Assembly (NCBI GenBank): GCA_038363925.1
Contig: JAQQWL010000016.1
Span: 744,001-808,000 of the forward strand
Direction of reading: 5' to 3'
Origin: Apiospora phragmitis
Lineage: Eukaryota > Ascomycota > Sordariomycetes > Amphisphaeriales > Apiosporaceae
DNA: 64,000 nucleotides
The position numbers were made by a program, and so were the translations under genes. Position 1 is the first letter of the stretch, and every line of letters starts with the position of its first letter. Under the pieces are notes generated by a model. It was given only the letters and a program-made list of their open reading frames with translations, searched no databases and was not told where the DNA came from. Positions 47,500-58,900 of this stretch are shown here, in pieces.

Positions 47500-48471
47500 G
47501 CGGCGTCCAACACAAAAAAAAACATGCTTGACAGCAGGCAAGTGCCTTCGAGTCGTGTTTTACGAACACGTTTATCGGCAATGGCATTTGGGGACTGCGA
47601 GTGCAGTTTACCCGAGCCGAACCCCGAGGTTGGGAAAGGGTTTCCGCAAGCCAATGCATCGCTGCAGGCATGTCGTCTGAAGTTTCGAAGCATAATGGAT
47701 CTCAGGCAGTTTTAGACGAGCCAAGCTCAAGGATCCTCTCTATACAAACTCTCAAGTGGGAGAGGGTAGCGATTGGTCCCAGCGGTGTTTCCTCCCTCCC
47801 CTCCACAAGCTTGTCGTGTATCATGCTCTTTATGGGCAATACCTCTCAGATGTTTGGGGTTCATTGCTGCGGGCACATGTACGATCTCATACCCTGTTTG
47901 TCTCGCAGGCCTGCCAAAACCTACCTCTCTGTTTCCCCAGGCCCCACCCTATTGAGCTCAACTCGTGCCATATCGCCCGAGGCCGCCGGGGATTAGACTT
48001 CTGTCATGATTTGTTCGGATTCTTCGAGCCATGCGAACTCCGCTTGTTTATAGAGCCTAACTGAACTTCTTTCTTGGCTTTAGGGCGCTGCTCGAATATT
48101 AGCCAGGACAACGGCACCCCCTGGGCACTTGCTGTGTACCTTTTCTTCTCACTCCCATAAGCAGTGCCAAGAACCGCTTCCACCGTAAACCTAGCACTGC
48201 GGGGCTGCGAAGTTGCGGCGTGGTGGTTGTATCTGTTTGGATCATCTCCCTGTGGTTGCAGTTGCTAACCCTGGCTGATGATCCACCGTACTGTGGAAGC
48301 TCGACTGTGGACCTGACGTGGGTGGGACCATATCCTTGTCGACAGAAGGAAGCTTATTAAAAGAAAGTACCGGCACATCGTGGACTTCCTTTTAAGCTTG
48401 AAAGGCCCCGTCCATACCTCCCTCACTCTTGGACTATACCAACAAAAACCTTCCACCACTTTCACATCACC

Positions 48472-49840
48472 ATGGAGACATATCACGGCTACGTGCGGAC
48501 ACCCGCAGACGCTATCAAGCTGTTCGAAGCTTGCAGGCTAGGCCTCTTGCCTCGGGTACAGAGACGGCTTTCGGAAAAAGAGAGGCAATCGATTAGGTCC
48601 GGTTCGGTCTTCGTATGGGACGAACGGGAAGCGGGCATGCGACGATGGACTGACGGGAAGTCATGGAGCGCAAGCCGCGTCTCGGGTAGTTTCTTGACTT
48701 ACCGCGAGATGGAGGGCAAGAGAGGAAGTGGCTTTGGTGGAAGTTCGACGAGCAGTAGACGCAGCAACGGCCGCACCCCAGACGGTCGCCTGAGCGACGA
48801 GGATCCAGATGGCGAACCGGAAGGCTACCGCTACAAGGCCGACGGTCTGATGAAGCAGTCTTTCAGCATCACCACCCAACAAGGCCAACATCTACATCTC
48901 ATCTCATACTACTCGAGGCCGCACCCGGGAGCTCCCGATCTGCCGCAGCCGTCTTCCGATCCGCAACTCCGTCAAATTGTCCCGGCCAAGGGCATGTACC
49001 CAGAATCGAGTTTACACGACGCTACACCTCCCGCGCTCACCAGAACTCCCATGCAGCCTTACACGAACGCCGGTCCGCCCCCTGACCAACCAATGTATGG
49101 ATATACTTGGGAGCGCCTTCGCCAGCGTGGATGGGACCATGGCCGCCATCGCCCTCGAATACACCTCCGTATCTACACAGCAAATTATCACCCGAGGTGA
49201 AGCCTCAACCGTATCCTCCGCTTCATCCACATCAGCATCCGCATGCTCGGCAGATGATCATCAGCCCAATGATGCACGCGGGGCCTCATCACCATCATCA
49301 AATCCCCCCGCCTCAGCTACCACCACCCACCACATCTCCTGGAGGCCAAGGTCCTATCTACTCTAAATCAGCAACGCCTTATGAGGGCGAAAGGCTGCCA
49401 CCGCCTACGACCAGGGCCTACCAACCACCACCAACCACCACCTCACCCCATCTACAGCACCTTCAGCAGGCTGCGCAGGCCGTCATGATCGACCCGCGCC
49501 TCGCCGCCACGAGCGCGCGTAATCCTCAAGGCCCTCTCCCGTCTATGCCGCAATCTGCGCGAGGCATCACGCCGCCTCGCACACATTCGGTATTCCTCCT
49601 CGGACTACCAGCTCGGATTGTCAAGCTCCTACCGCTAAACAGTCCAACCTGTCAGCTCTGCTTCACCCAACGCCGGCCAATTCGGAGCCTAACAGCGCGA
49701 ATCCGGCTAGCAGCAATAGCGCAAACAGCTCCCCCCGAGCTATGACTGCAGGCACCACGGGCCCTCCGGGCGTCAAAGACATGTTCAACAGAGAAGATGC
49801 GAGGGCGCTCCGTTCACTCGATCGCAAGTTCTGCATATAG
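48472..49840 (+). CDS. WOPR (Gti1/Pac2 family) transcription regulator, OsaA-like, with two apparent frame breaks
   Basis: The first frame encodes METYHGYVRTPADAIKLFEA, RLGLLPRVQRRLSEKERQ, SVFVWDEREAGMRRWTDGKS and WSASRVSGSFLTYREMEGKR (WOPRa). After a Ser/Gly/Asp-rich linker comes YRYKADGLMKQSFSITT...HLHLISYYSRPHP (WOPRb). This matches Gti1/Pac2 and the Aspergillus developmental regulator OsaA better than the Wor1/Ryp1/Sge1 branch. The Pro/His-rich C-terminal half moves to a second frame near 49095-49125 (...GAPSPAWMGPWPPSPSNTPP...) and a third near 49590, ending FNREDARALRSLDRKFCI. The FCI end is typical, so the whole gene is 48472-49840 (about 456 residues if two bases are missing). An intron 49590-49642 (GTATTC...AAACAG) could explain the second shift and keeps phase; one for the first shift would remove WPPSPSNTPP. 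It is a nuclear DNA-binding regulator of development. Confidence 0.88.
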
Positions 49841-51235
49841 TTGCGGAAGGGCTGGGATCGGTTTGGGCATCCAGCCACCCGTTGTATCTTGGAGTCCTTC
49901 TCGGCTATGGAGGCTATCGATGCGAAGCCAATGGGAGAAGATGTTGCATATTAGGCGTTAGGGGAGAAACAAAATGGGGATCAGCAGCGTGCTTGTTCTG
50001 CGTTTATTTCATAGGCTCGACTGGCACATGAGGTTGTACTTTCTTTTACAGCGCGCATTTACAATCTGGTTGCTAAAGGGAGTTGGAGGGCGTGTTCCCA
50101 CACACATATCACATCGCACAAGGCCATGATTATGGCAACGCATTCTTGTAAATAGTTCAAAGATTCCGCACATACATACTAGCAGCACGGTTGTTTGCTA
50201 TACAGGCCACTCAATGCTGAGGAGAGCCCGATCAATACACATCGAGAAACTAGCACACGAAATACCGTACACGTCTTCTCCGGTTGGTCATGTCGTCATT
50301 CGAGTTCCTCCGGTAGATGATCAGTAGTTGGAGTACCGGTACGAGCCACCGGTACGAACACCCATGCTTGTGAATCTAGGTTGCAATGAGTCTATTCATA
50401 ATGCTACCTACTTTTACCCTGGTCGGATATCCTTGACAGTTTCAGAGCTGATCCCAAGAAGGATCCACGCCAAGCTTTTTTGTCGCCGTCTCGTCTCGTC
50501 TCATCATGGTCCTATTGACAGCCTCTTCGGGGAGAGAAACGGAGGTACAAGCAACTGGTAATCCCGTTGCTACCATGATCCCAGGCTTGATACAATGCAC
50601 AAGCTATATAGGTGGGTTTACATTAGTGGAAATAGCGGACATACTGTGTGGTGCAAAAGAAGAAAAGGTAATCTTCCAATCTCGGGAGAAAGCCGGCTCC
50701 ACCCAGCGTCAACGGGCCCCCGTACATTCTACCATCTTTCGATCCTATCCCCGTGGTGGGATTAAGTTAAGCCGCCCAAGATGGATAGAGGGCGGCAGAG
50801 GGATGAGATGTGCCTATTGGGTCTCCGCTCTTACATGCCGCCGAGCCGCAATCCTCCCTTCTCGATGCTTGTCGTCGGCCATTGTCAGTAGTCCGAGAAG
50901 AGAGGACGAAAGAGGAGGCAGATTGTGAAACCCATCATAGCATTTCTGTGGGTGATGAGCAAAGGGGTTCGCTCATACTCTGTTGGTCGTCTCGTCCGTT
51001 GAAATCAGCCCGGCAAGTCACGCCGTGGAGGCAGTGCACAAAATTACCTGGGCTTGGTGCTTGGTGAAAGTTTCTCTCCATCTTGTCGCATACATATGTA
51101 GTAGCAGATGGAATCTACGGCGCCCATGCCCAAATTGACTTGATGCATAACATGGTTAAACCGAAGCTTGGCAGTCGGCCGCGATGAATACTGATATCGT
51201 TGGATGATGCCCCTGGCGGATGTACCCTACCTACC

Positions 51236-51266
<31 letters not shown>

Positions 51267-54200
51267 CTACATACCTACATACCCCTTCAGGTAGATGAAG
51301 TATACCTGCATACATACAGATCAATCTATCTTGCTCTGCCGCAGCATGGACGTGAGAGAGGGAAAACAAGACAGATTACAAAGCATATGGATATGATAGA
51401 GAGAGAAGAAAAAAAGGGGGGTAGAAACCGATCCAATGCCCCGACGAACCTGGTCATCATGCTAGGATGGCTAATTTGGGCTACGAGCACGCACGTGGGT
51501 CCCGTAAAACGATAATAAGGTGCTGTCGATCGACTTCTCGAACGAGTAAGGACAGGACGTTCTATAATTCTTGCCCCGTCCAGCCCGTCTGTTGGTTTCA
51601 TGGCCCGTAATCCAGGCACAACCAGTTCACCTCACCTGTAGGGTAGTATCCCCAGGGATGGGTTCACGAGAGGAGAGATGCGGGTGTGGATGGGGACATA
51701 TTACCTCGGCACTAGGCAGGCTATGTATGCATGTATGTGGTATCGTATGTATCCCCCCTTGCTCTCCCATGACTTTTTCTTCTGCATTTTTTTGGACACT
51801 ACTTACCCAACCGGCCTGGCCCAAGAAACCCAAGCTCGGTCAAGAGTCGCACCTGCGTGGGGGATCCTAGCAAGATCGACCCAACACAGTCCGTATGTTC
51901 GTCTCGTAACGTATGTCACGCCCGTGGATAGTACGACAAGTGACAAGTCGCCTGAACTCGTCCGCGCCCTCGGCCGCCATCGCCGTGCGCGAATGCCGAA
52001 CCCCCGGGCCTGTGCTCCGTCGCGCGGCAAGGGGGCGAGCGATTGTCAGTCGTCGGCATGGTCTGCCGGCTTGTCATGACGAGAGACGGATGGGCCGGGT
52101 ATGCGGAAGGAACAATGTTTGGCTGTTCTCCTCTCTTGTTGCCGCACAATCAAAAATACCTGTTGGATTTGGGTCATCTCACCACCGTCGATTTGTTTAT
52201 GCGTCCACGGGCGAGCAAGTAGGGGATGCATGGCACATGGGGAGGCCCGGTAATCATGTTTATTACATAAGTGCCTTTGAGTACTCATTTAGACTTTTGG
52301 TTGGAAGGATTCTATGAATCAATTTGGTAAGGTATATCCCTATCCGTGTGAGGCAAACCCTGGCCTGGGTCCGTCACTCTCGTCGAGGTACTTATCCACC
52401 GTATCGGGTTTTCTGCCCCACCGGTGCTGTCGTCGTCGCATTCCAGTCCGACCGATGGGGAGTGCTTAACATGATACTGCTAGATGGATCCCAGCCCGAA
52501 GATATGATGGAAGGATGAGCGGCAAGGTACTTTTTTGAGGGGAGTAGGGCCCGAGGGGCTGCTGGAGTCCCCCTCCAGCCCAGCACACGGTACGGAAGTA
52601 TCAGCACCAATCGAATTGATGGCTCCAGCGCTTGTCCCCCTAAAACGTAAAGTTATTCCCAGTGAGCCAATCGAGGAAATGCCCGTTCCCACCCAAAAGG
52701 ACGATTGCCGTTGCTAAGGTTAACCCTAACGGGCTCTCATTAATTTTAGAAAGGGATCTGCCTGTCCGTCACGGAACCAAACTAATGAAAACCACCAGAT
52801 GCCAGAGAATAGGTACCTTATGAACGACGGGACCCACGGCGCTTCAACGGTGTCTGCGAAGACCCGCGTCTCTCGGAACTTCGCATCTCTCACGTCGCGG
52901 TTTTCCCTTTCTTCCTTTCGCTTCGTTCCGGCCACCCACGATCCAAACCGCCCGACTGGTGTGCTTGACTTATTACTCAGCAAAGGTGCCAGTTGGTTCG
53001 TGATGGACGTCCTTGTGTTGTTTCAGGTCACGGGAGACCCAACCGTTGCACGTTGAGTGCAAATCATGAATGGTAGGTACTGTAGCATGGGAATTGGCCG
53101 AATGCCAGCCCGCCTTGACATACCCATCCTTCACGCGCGCGCGCTGTCGTGGTCAAGTCCGATCAATCCATCTTTCCTCTTTCGGGTCTCTCCCCATCAC
53201 GCAGGGCTCATTGAGACACTCCGTCCCTCCTGACCCGGGCAAGCATGGCCGTCATCTGTAACGTCTACCCTGCTACCCCTTCCCCGACTCATCCACTGTG
53301 CGATGCTTATGTATTACAAGCTTTATGATCTATCTCTTCTGCGCCGCGGGAACCGACTGTTTCGCGTGTAGTCGTAACGATCGATTGAGAAACATCGCTT
53401 GGTTTCCCTTTCGCTTCATTTCTGCTTTGACCCGTCAGAAGTAGTCCTCTTGTGTTGTACTGGATGGTAGTCCCCGACAGACGCTACCAACAGGACGGTC
53501 GGAGCCCCTGAACTGCAGCATCCTTGGCCGAGCACGCGGTATGATGGATGCGCGCATGCATGGCATTGTTCGGGTGATCGGGTTATCGGAACGGCCTCGT
53601 ATCACAAGTCCGAGATTTCCACCTCCCTTCTTGTCCGCGCAGCCTTCCTTTATCGAGGCTTTTGGTGCTGTGCCGCTGAAACTGCTGTAGACGTTTGCTT
53701 CGCGTCCTTTTCGCCCAGTCCAATGGCGGCCTGCACCAAGCGTACGCAGTCTGCTAGTTGCAGTGATGGATCTGGTCCCTTTGTCTGGTACGTTGTGTCA
53801 TAAATGCGGGCGACGTGGACTCCTATGAGTCCCCTCTCCCCTCGGGACATGGCACTTGAATACGTAGGCAATTCGCTCGTCTAACGGCTGGATCATATAT
53901 GCATATGCGTAAGTTACGCGTCCATCAATTCGGATTGCCAATGCCAAAGAGGTATGAGGTTCTAAAAACAACGAAAATCACCTTATCCTCATTACGTTTG
54001 TTACTTTTGAAGCGCCACCCCTGTTCGTGCCGTCTCTGGATGAGATCTACACCCCAGGGCAAGAGCCACGAAACTACATCCATACATGCAAGTAAATCAG
54101 TGAGGGGTGAGCACACGTAACTTAGATGACTCTAGTCTTATACTCGCCCGGTACCGTAGCAATGGTTTTGCCAAATCCTTCTGTCTCTTGTCGCCCCTTA

Positions 54201-54559
54201 TGTATCTAATATTGGTGTCATCATTGGATTATTGTGCCCCTTGGCGGCAGCAGCGTAGCTGTGCTGTCATCCGAGTGAAACGACATTTGTGATCCCGATA
54301 AAAAGCGTAGCGGTGAGCCCTGCAAGGTTGTGCTCATGAACTCCTAAGCGAGTTAGGGACCGGGGGTATAGAAATGCTAAGCCACACGTGATATATACAA
54401 GTACCTCAGCATTCACTCGAGATGACACTATGTAGATGTTCACAACGGACTTTCGACACTTGCCAACCCGCTTTCGCCCGACGAAATTATGCTATTGTAT
54501 CGTACGCCGTTGTTGCCCGGCGCTAGTCTTTCCACGGAAAGCCGGACGAGTGTTTATAT
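49841..54559. other. Gene-free region downstream of the WOPR gene
   Basis: The first few hundred bases should contain the WOPR 3' UTR. A TCTA microsatellite (51226-51283) and CT-rich, promoter-like patches are visible. Open frames reach about 140 codons without domains. I cannot support a gene. Confidence 0.5.
51226..51283 (+). repeat. TCTA/CTAC tetranucleotide microsatellite
   Basis: An interrupted array of TCTA with CTAC and CATAC variants at both ends. Confidence 0.9.
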
Positions 54560-54690
54560 TGTTTCTATAGGAAATACGAGGGGGGTAATACTAAGCTATT
54601 AAGATTATAATAAAGTTTTAGTTTAGTTTTACTATATATGGCTTATATATAGGTAATATATATTATCCTAAAATAAGATAATTTCTAGCA
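54560..54690. other. AT-rich patch
   Basis: A stretch dominated by A and T (TATTAAGATTATAATAAAG, ATATATGGC, TATATATAGG, AATATATATTA) stands out from its surroundings. It resembles DNA decayed by repeat-induced point mutation or an old insertion edge; it is too short to assign to an element. Confidence 0.5.
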
Positions 54691-55062
54691 GGTCGAGATT
54701 AGCACCTTAAAGGGTTTTTTTTCTTGGAAAGCACTTTCATCATCCGTATTGCTTACATTTCTCTCCGCACAAGCACTTGGTCGTCGAACTGTTACTGCTT
54801 GTTTCACGGAGCAATATACAACATGGGAAAAGATCAGCATACCAAATTCTTCCTTGTGTGCTTTGCATGCCTGGATCACGGATGTGCACACCATTCCTAT
54901 GGCTGGATTAGATGTCACCTCATCCTGGCCGCCCGCCACTCCGCCTGTTCTTCCAGGGCATATCGAACAACTCGGGGGGCTGCCAATATCACCACCACCA
55001 CCAGCCCAGCTAACACAGAGAGGAAATGGCACGTGATATCAGGCGTGATACGTTGAGGCCCC

Positions 55063-55914
55063 CTACAGCTTCCTGAAAGGATGCATGAGAGCCTCCAGGA
55101 GCTTCACAATTACCGCAATCAAAAGGACGACTGGGACAAAGGTGAAGAGGAACAGGAGAAAGCAGAGGCACAGGGCTACCACGATAAAAAGTAGGAGGGC
55201 GAAGCTCGCAAAGGGACGGAGCCATGGCCGGACGGGATCGAGGTCCTCGGTTGATGGCGGAGGAAGCGAAGGAGGTGAATACACCCAGCATTGACGGAAA
55301 CAAACGCCGAGGTCGTGGCGATAATAGACGGGATATGGCGTAGGACCGTTTTCGTTCTTGTTGTTGTTGCTGCCGCCGTCGTTGAAGAATGGCAGCGTCT
55401 GCGCGAGACCGTACAAAAGCGCATAGATTACCACCTCAGCTCCCTGCCACCAGCCTCTGCAGCGCCTGCAAGTGCAGGGGCACAACCGGCGGTGGTGAAG
55501 GCAGTACTCGAACAGACGGGCGTGGGCGGGGCCGCTGGCGCGGTGGAGGTCGCGGGATAGCCGCTTGAGCAGGTTCTCGACGTGGTAGCACCCCGTCGAC
55601 AAGTGCAACTGGAGGTCCGGGGTGAACCAGGATTTGTAGGCGATCTTGCAGGTCAGGCAGAGGGTGGCCAGGTCGTCGACCTCGAGGTGGCCGGTGATCT
55701 CGTTGAGCAGCTCCCCGGGGAGATGCCCGCCCAGCAGTCTGGAGGCGGATTGTGGCAGCGGCGGTGTCCTCAGTTTTATTTCACTGTAATCTTCGGCGCG
55801 CCGCTGGCGTACCTCGCAGGGTAGACCATATGGCACCGTGGCCTCCATGGGATGTGTATCTGCCATTTTTGGTAGAAAAAAGACTGTGTGGGCTCTGCTT
55901 GAGGCCGGAAGCAT
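55063..55914 (-). CDS. F-box-like protein with hydrophobic C-terminal segments
   Basis: Single exon, 283 residues; a second in-frame Met at residue 17 (MADTHPMEA) is an alternative start. Residues ~65-96 (LPGELLNEITGHLEVDDLAT, CLTCKIAYKSW) fit an F-box, which would bind Skp1 in an SCF ubiquitin ligase. A Cys/His-rich stretch follows (CLHHRRLCPCTCRRCRGWW, residues ~139-156) and may bind zinc. Residues ~233-280 are strongly hydrophobic (FASFALLLFIVVALCLCFLL, then VPVVLLIAVIVKLL), probably one or two membrane segments. F-box plus membrane anchor is uncommon. The gene sits between two AT-rich patches, as lineage-specific F-box genes of fungi often do. The substrate is unknown. The end of the protein (MHPFRKL) appears natural, but I cannot exclude a further exon. 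Confidence 0.7.
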   Translation of the reverse strand: MLPASSRAHTVFFLPKMADTHPMEATVPYGLPCEVRQRRAEDYSEIKLRTPPLPQSASRLLGGHLPGELLNEITGHLEVDDLATLCLTCKIAYKSWFTPDLQLHLSTGCYHVENLLKRLSRDLHRASGPAHARLFEYCLHHRRLCPCTCRRCRGWWQGAEVVIYALLYGLAQTLPFFNDGGSNNNKNENGPTPYPVYYRHDLGVCFRQCWVYSPPSLPPPSTEDLDPVRPWLRPFASFALLLFIVVALCLCFLLFLFTFVPVVLLIAVIVKLLEALMHPFRKL

Positions 55915-58900
55915 GATCGTAAGGTTGTGTTGTGATACATGTAGGGACTTACGTTTCTTCTTCTTTTTAGTCGACAGTCTCGAATATATTGCTCACTCGA
56001 ATTATCGAGGCTAAAGAATTAGTTTGAATACAATAAATTGCCATTGTACATATCATTCACATGCTTTGATCCTTATAACTCGTTTCATATCTATAGCCTC
56101 ATCGTTTCAACACCAGTATTATCACGTAAAAGCACTCGTGTTGATATTATTCTACTATTCAAAAGACCAAGAAAGTCCAAGCTCCCTCATTGAAATACAA
56201 CAATGTCCAACGCTGACAGCCAGGAAAACGCGGGACCATCATATTCCCATTTTGAGGCAATTTGAGGGCTGCAAAGCCACCCCTTTTGTTTTGCCTAACA
56301 GCTCTGGATCACAACGCCATGCTTGAAAAGAAACCCACCCCGGGTTTTCAGACTCAAATTTTTCCTGATTTGTGTATAGTGAGTCTTGAGAGGAATAAGA
56401 AATAGCGTGTATACTTCAGTCATCTGTTATCAGGCATGGAATAGCTCGCAGCCTTTATACGCCGTATGTCCTTTGCTGCTATTAGGGTGATATATCTTGT
56501 ACCCGTGTAATGAATTGGGATCTTATGAATCTCTACCATAATATAAAATAGCTGACATGAACTATAAAGGCACTATCTTAATAGCAATGGCCTATCATGA
56601 ATTCTTCCAACTCAACTCTTCATAATGGGCATATTTTTTGATAAGCAAACTTGAGTACTGATTGGTGCTTAACAAATAACCGACAGATGAACCTGATCAC
56701 GAGATCAGGAGCCCGCAGGTTAGTTTCTTCTACCATTAGGTTCTAGGCGCCAGCTTATATTTAGCTGGATGGTCTGGACAGACGAGCGAGGCATCACGAG
56801 CGCATCACGAGGCTAAAGGTGGTCTCCACTCATAGTCTTGGCATATTTAGCCGCCTTACTCACTTAAAGGGGCTAAGCCGCAGGGAGCGCTGCTCCGCGC
56901 AGTCCAAAGGACAGAACAACCCACACATCGAATCGATATTGAAGCCATTCACTGTTGAATTCATATACGTAACTAAGTCTTCGATATTCTTATGTGTACT
57001 GCTGTGCATCAGCTCATTTAAACGAGGTGAGCAGGCGACAAAATCGATGCACCGCCACAGCCAGAAGCGCACGCGGTGTTCGAACCAGTCGCTTTCCTTT
57101 CGTGGTACCCTTACCTCGAGTGCCTCGTTGCTTGTGCACTGCCTGCATTTCAGATCGAATGTGATTATGATACTTTGATCTGCATCATGTGTTTTACACC
57201 AGAGCGACGGCCGCCGGCAAACAGAGACCAGGCCGAAATGCAATGAAACAGCTCGTGCAAACAAGTGAGGCAAGGAAGGAGCACGAAAGCGCGCAAATTA
57301 GAAGAAACTATAGGATCTGTGAAGGCGTGAGCAACGGGCCGGAGAACCAGAGGGCTGCAGCCATTTCAATCCTCATGGCAAGGAAGATCGTTGGGTACGA
57401 GCATCACTCCCAATGTTGCTGCACTCTTGCTGCCTGTATGGGCGCTGAGCCACCTGAGGCGTAACTCCGGATCAAACTAGTCGCGCATTAAGAGTTGCCG
57501 AGTCTGCCATTGGCCTGACAGTCGGTGTGCAACACATGTTGTCGAGTTCAGAATCCGGCTTCAAAGCGGTAAAGAATTGCGTGGCTAAATGCGGAGTGCC
57601 TGAGAACGCCGGTCGCATTTCGAGGAACTTGGCTACCAATGCACCCCACCACCTTACAATCGCCCTGGAGACCCCGAAGATGCAAAGAGAGGCTGCTGTC
57701 CAAAGTGCCTGAACATGCTCTGGCAGATTCCTGATGTGGCGGCCTCGGCGTGTCAGAGCAGCCCTGATTGACACCCCTTGTTCGTCATCAGCTGACGATG
57801 GTGGCCATGTGCGCTCTTATTCTGTAACGAAACTGTCAGTGTCAAGTCTCCAAATCGTACTCGTTATCGAGAAGGTCAAAAGAGAAAAACCTCAATCTAG
57901 ACGTCAAGCCAATCCCTTGACCTGGGCGCGACTGAAAGATTGTGTGGTTGTGTGCATTCAAGACGGTCGGGCGACGATGCATTTGTCGTGCCCGAATGCT
58001 GAAACGCGCCTCATAACTCTCAATCCTTCACACACTTCGGTAGTAAAGTAGGTAAGCGAGAATGATTGACCGACTTTGCCGGGCAAGTTAATTTGGCCGC
58101 AAATGTTTTGGTCAAAAGATTTCAATGAGGCCGTTCATTGGCATGGTGCGATGGACAGCTTGTTCTCCAGACCTTCTCGCTGCCCAACCAACGATTCGCC
58201 AATCGTGATGCGTTCAGAGTGGTGATGTGGTCGGCATGACGTGGCTGAGTCTAGACTGGTCGTCCAAACGATAGACCCAAATATCCGGCATATGCGACAA
58301 GAGGCCATCGCAGAGAAGTCGTTGTGCTTCCAGCGTTATTTTGTGGTGACGATAATGCGAGAAGGAAAGGTAAGTGGTGGGTGAGCTCCGGAGCGCGAAC
58401 GGGATGGTTTAGGCACCCCATTTTTGAATAGAGGCACTTGTTTCGCGATTGAGTCGTAGTTGCTGGAAATAAACCCTGGAAACTCCGAAACCACGTAAAA
58501 CAGATGCCAGAAGCCGCTCGACTTGCCCGGGCACCCTTCTCTTTATCAAAGGGTGGCGTTGGGCTGCACTAGACGGCGCCGCTCCTCGGGGGTAGACAGA
58601 GGCAGTGAAGCGCGACTCTTCACCCAAAACACGACGCGTTCAGATGCATGCGCCAGGGCATTGGGTTTCCGGTCGGAATGATGTTAAAAAACACTAGAAT
58701 TGACCGGAAGCGACAATGGATTCCAAGACCCAATGCGCAGAGCCCGAGATTGAACGGGGTGGTGTAGGAGGCAGAGGTTACGCAAATATGCGGATAGCTT
58801 CATCGCGACATGGGCTGGTCAAAGACGGTTAGGGGGTGCGATTGATATCCACGCATTAGGGCTGGATTGTAAGAAGTTCTAGAAATCAAATTGGATTCAA

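Larger units (their letters stand above)
35262..48471. promoter_or_regulatory. 13-kb region without supported genes upstream of the WOPR regulator
   Basis: Open frames here are at most about 170 codons and none has a domain, signal peptide or coherent exons. A few (35297-35716, 35921-36430 and 44021-44497, all minus) are longer but look like chance or decayed sequence. The stretch holds several short tandem repeats (listed separately) and four loci with TTAAGCTT/AAGCTTAA. From about 46.4 kb it becomes CT/CAA rich, as in long fungal 5' leaders, so the WOPR transcript may start 1-2 kb before its ATG. Its role as an extended regulatory region is inference from position and from the known long upstream regions of WOPR genes. 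Confidence 0.4.

Noticed and set aside
46000..48471. Small open frames of 60-150 codons before the WOPR gene as separate genes
   Set aside because: Composition is that of a CT/CAA-rich leader; they may be upstream frames in the 5' UTR, but none can be supported as a gene.
49095..49180. Intron explaining the first frame shift of the WOPR gene
   Set aside because: Phases fit (GTATGG...CTACACAG), but it would remove WPPSPSNTPP, which looks like coding sequence of the family, and there is no good branch site.
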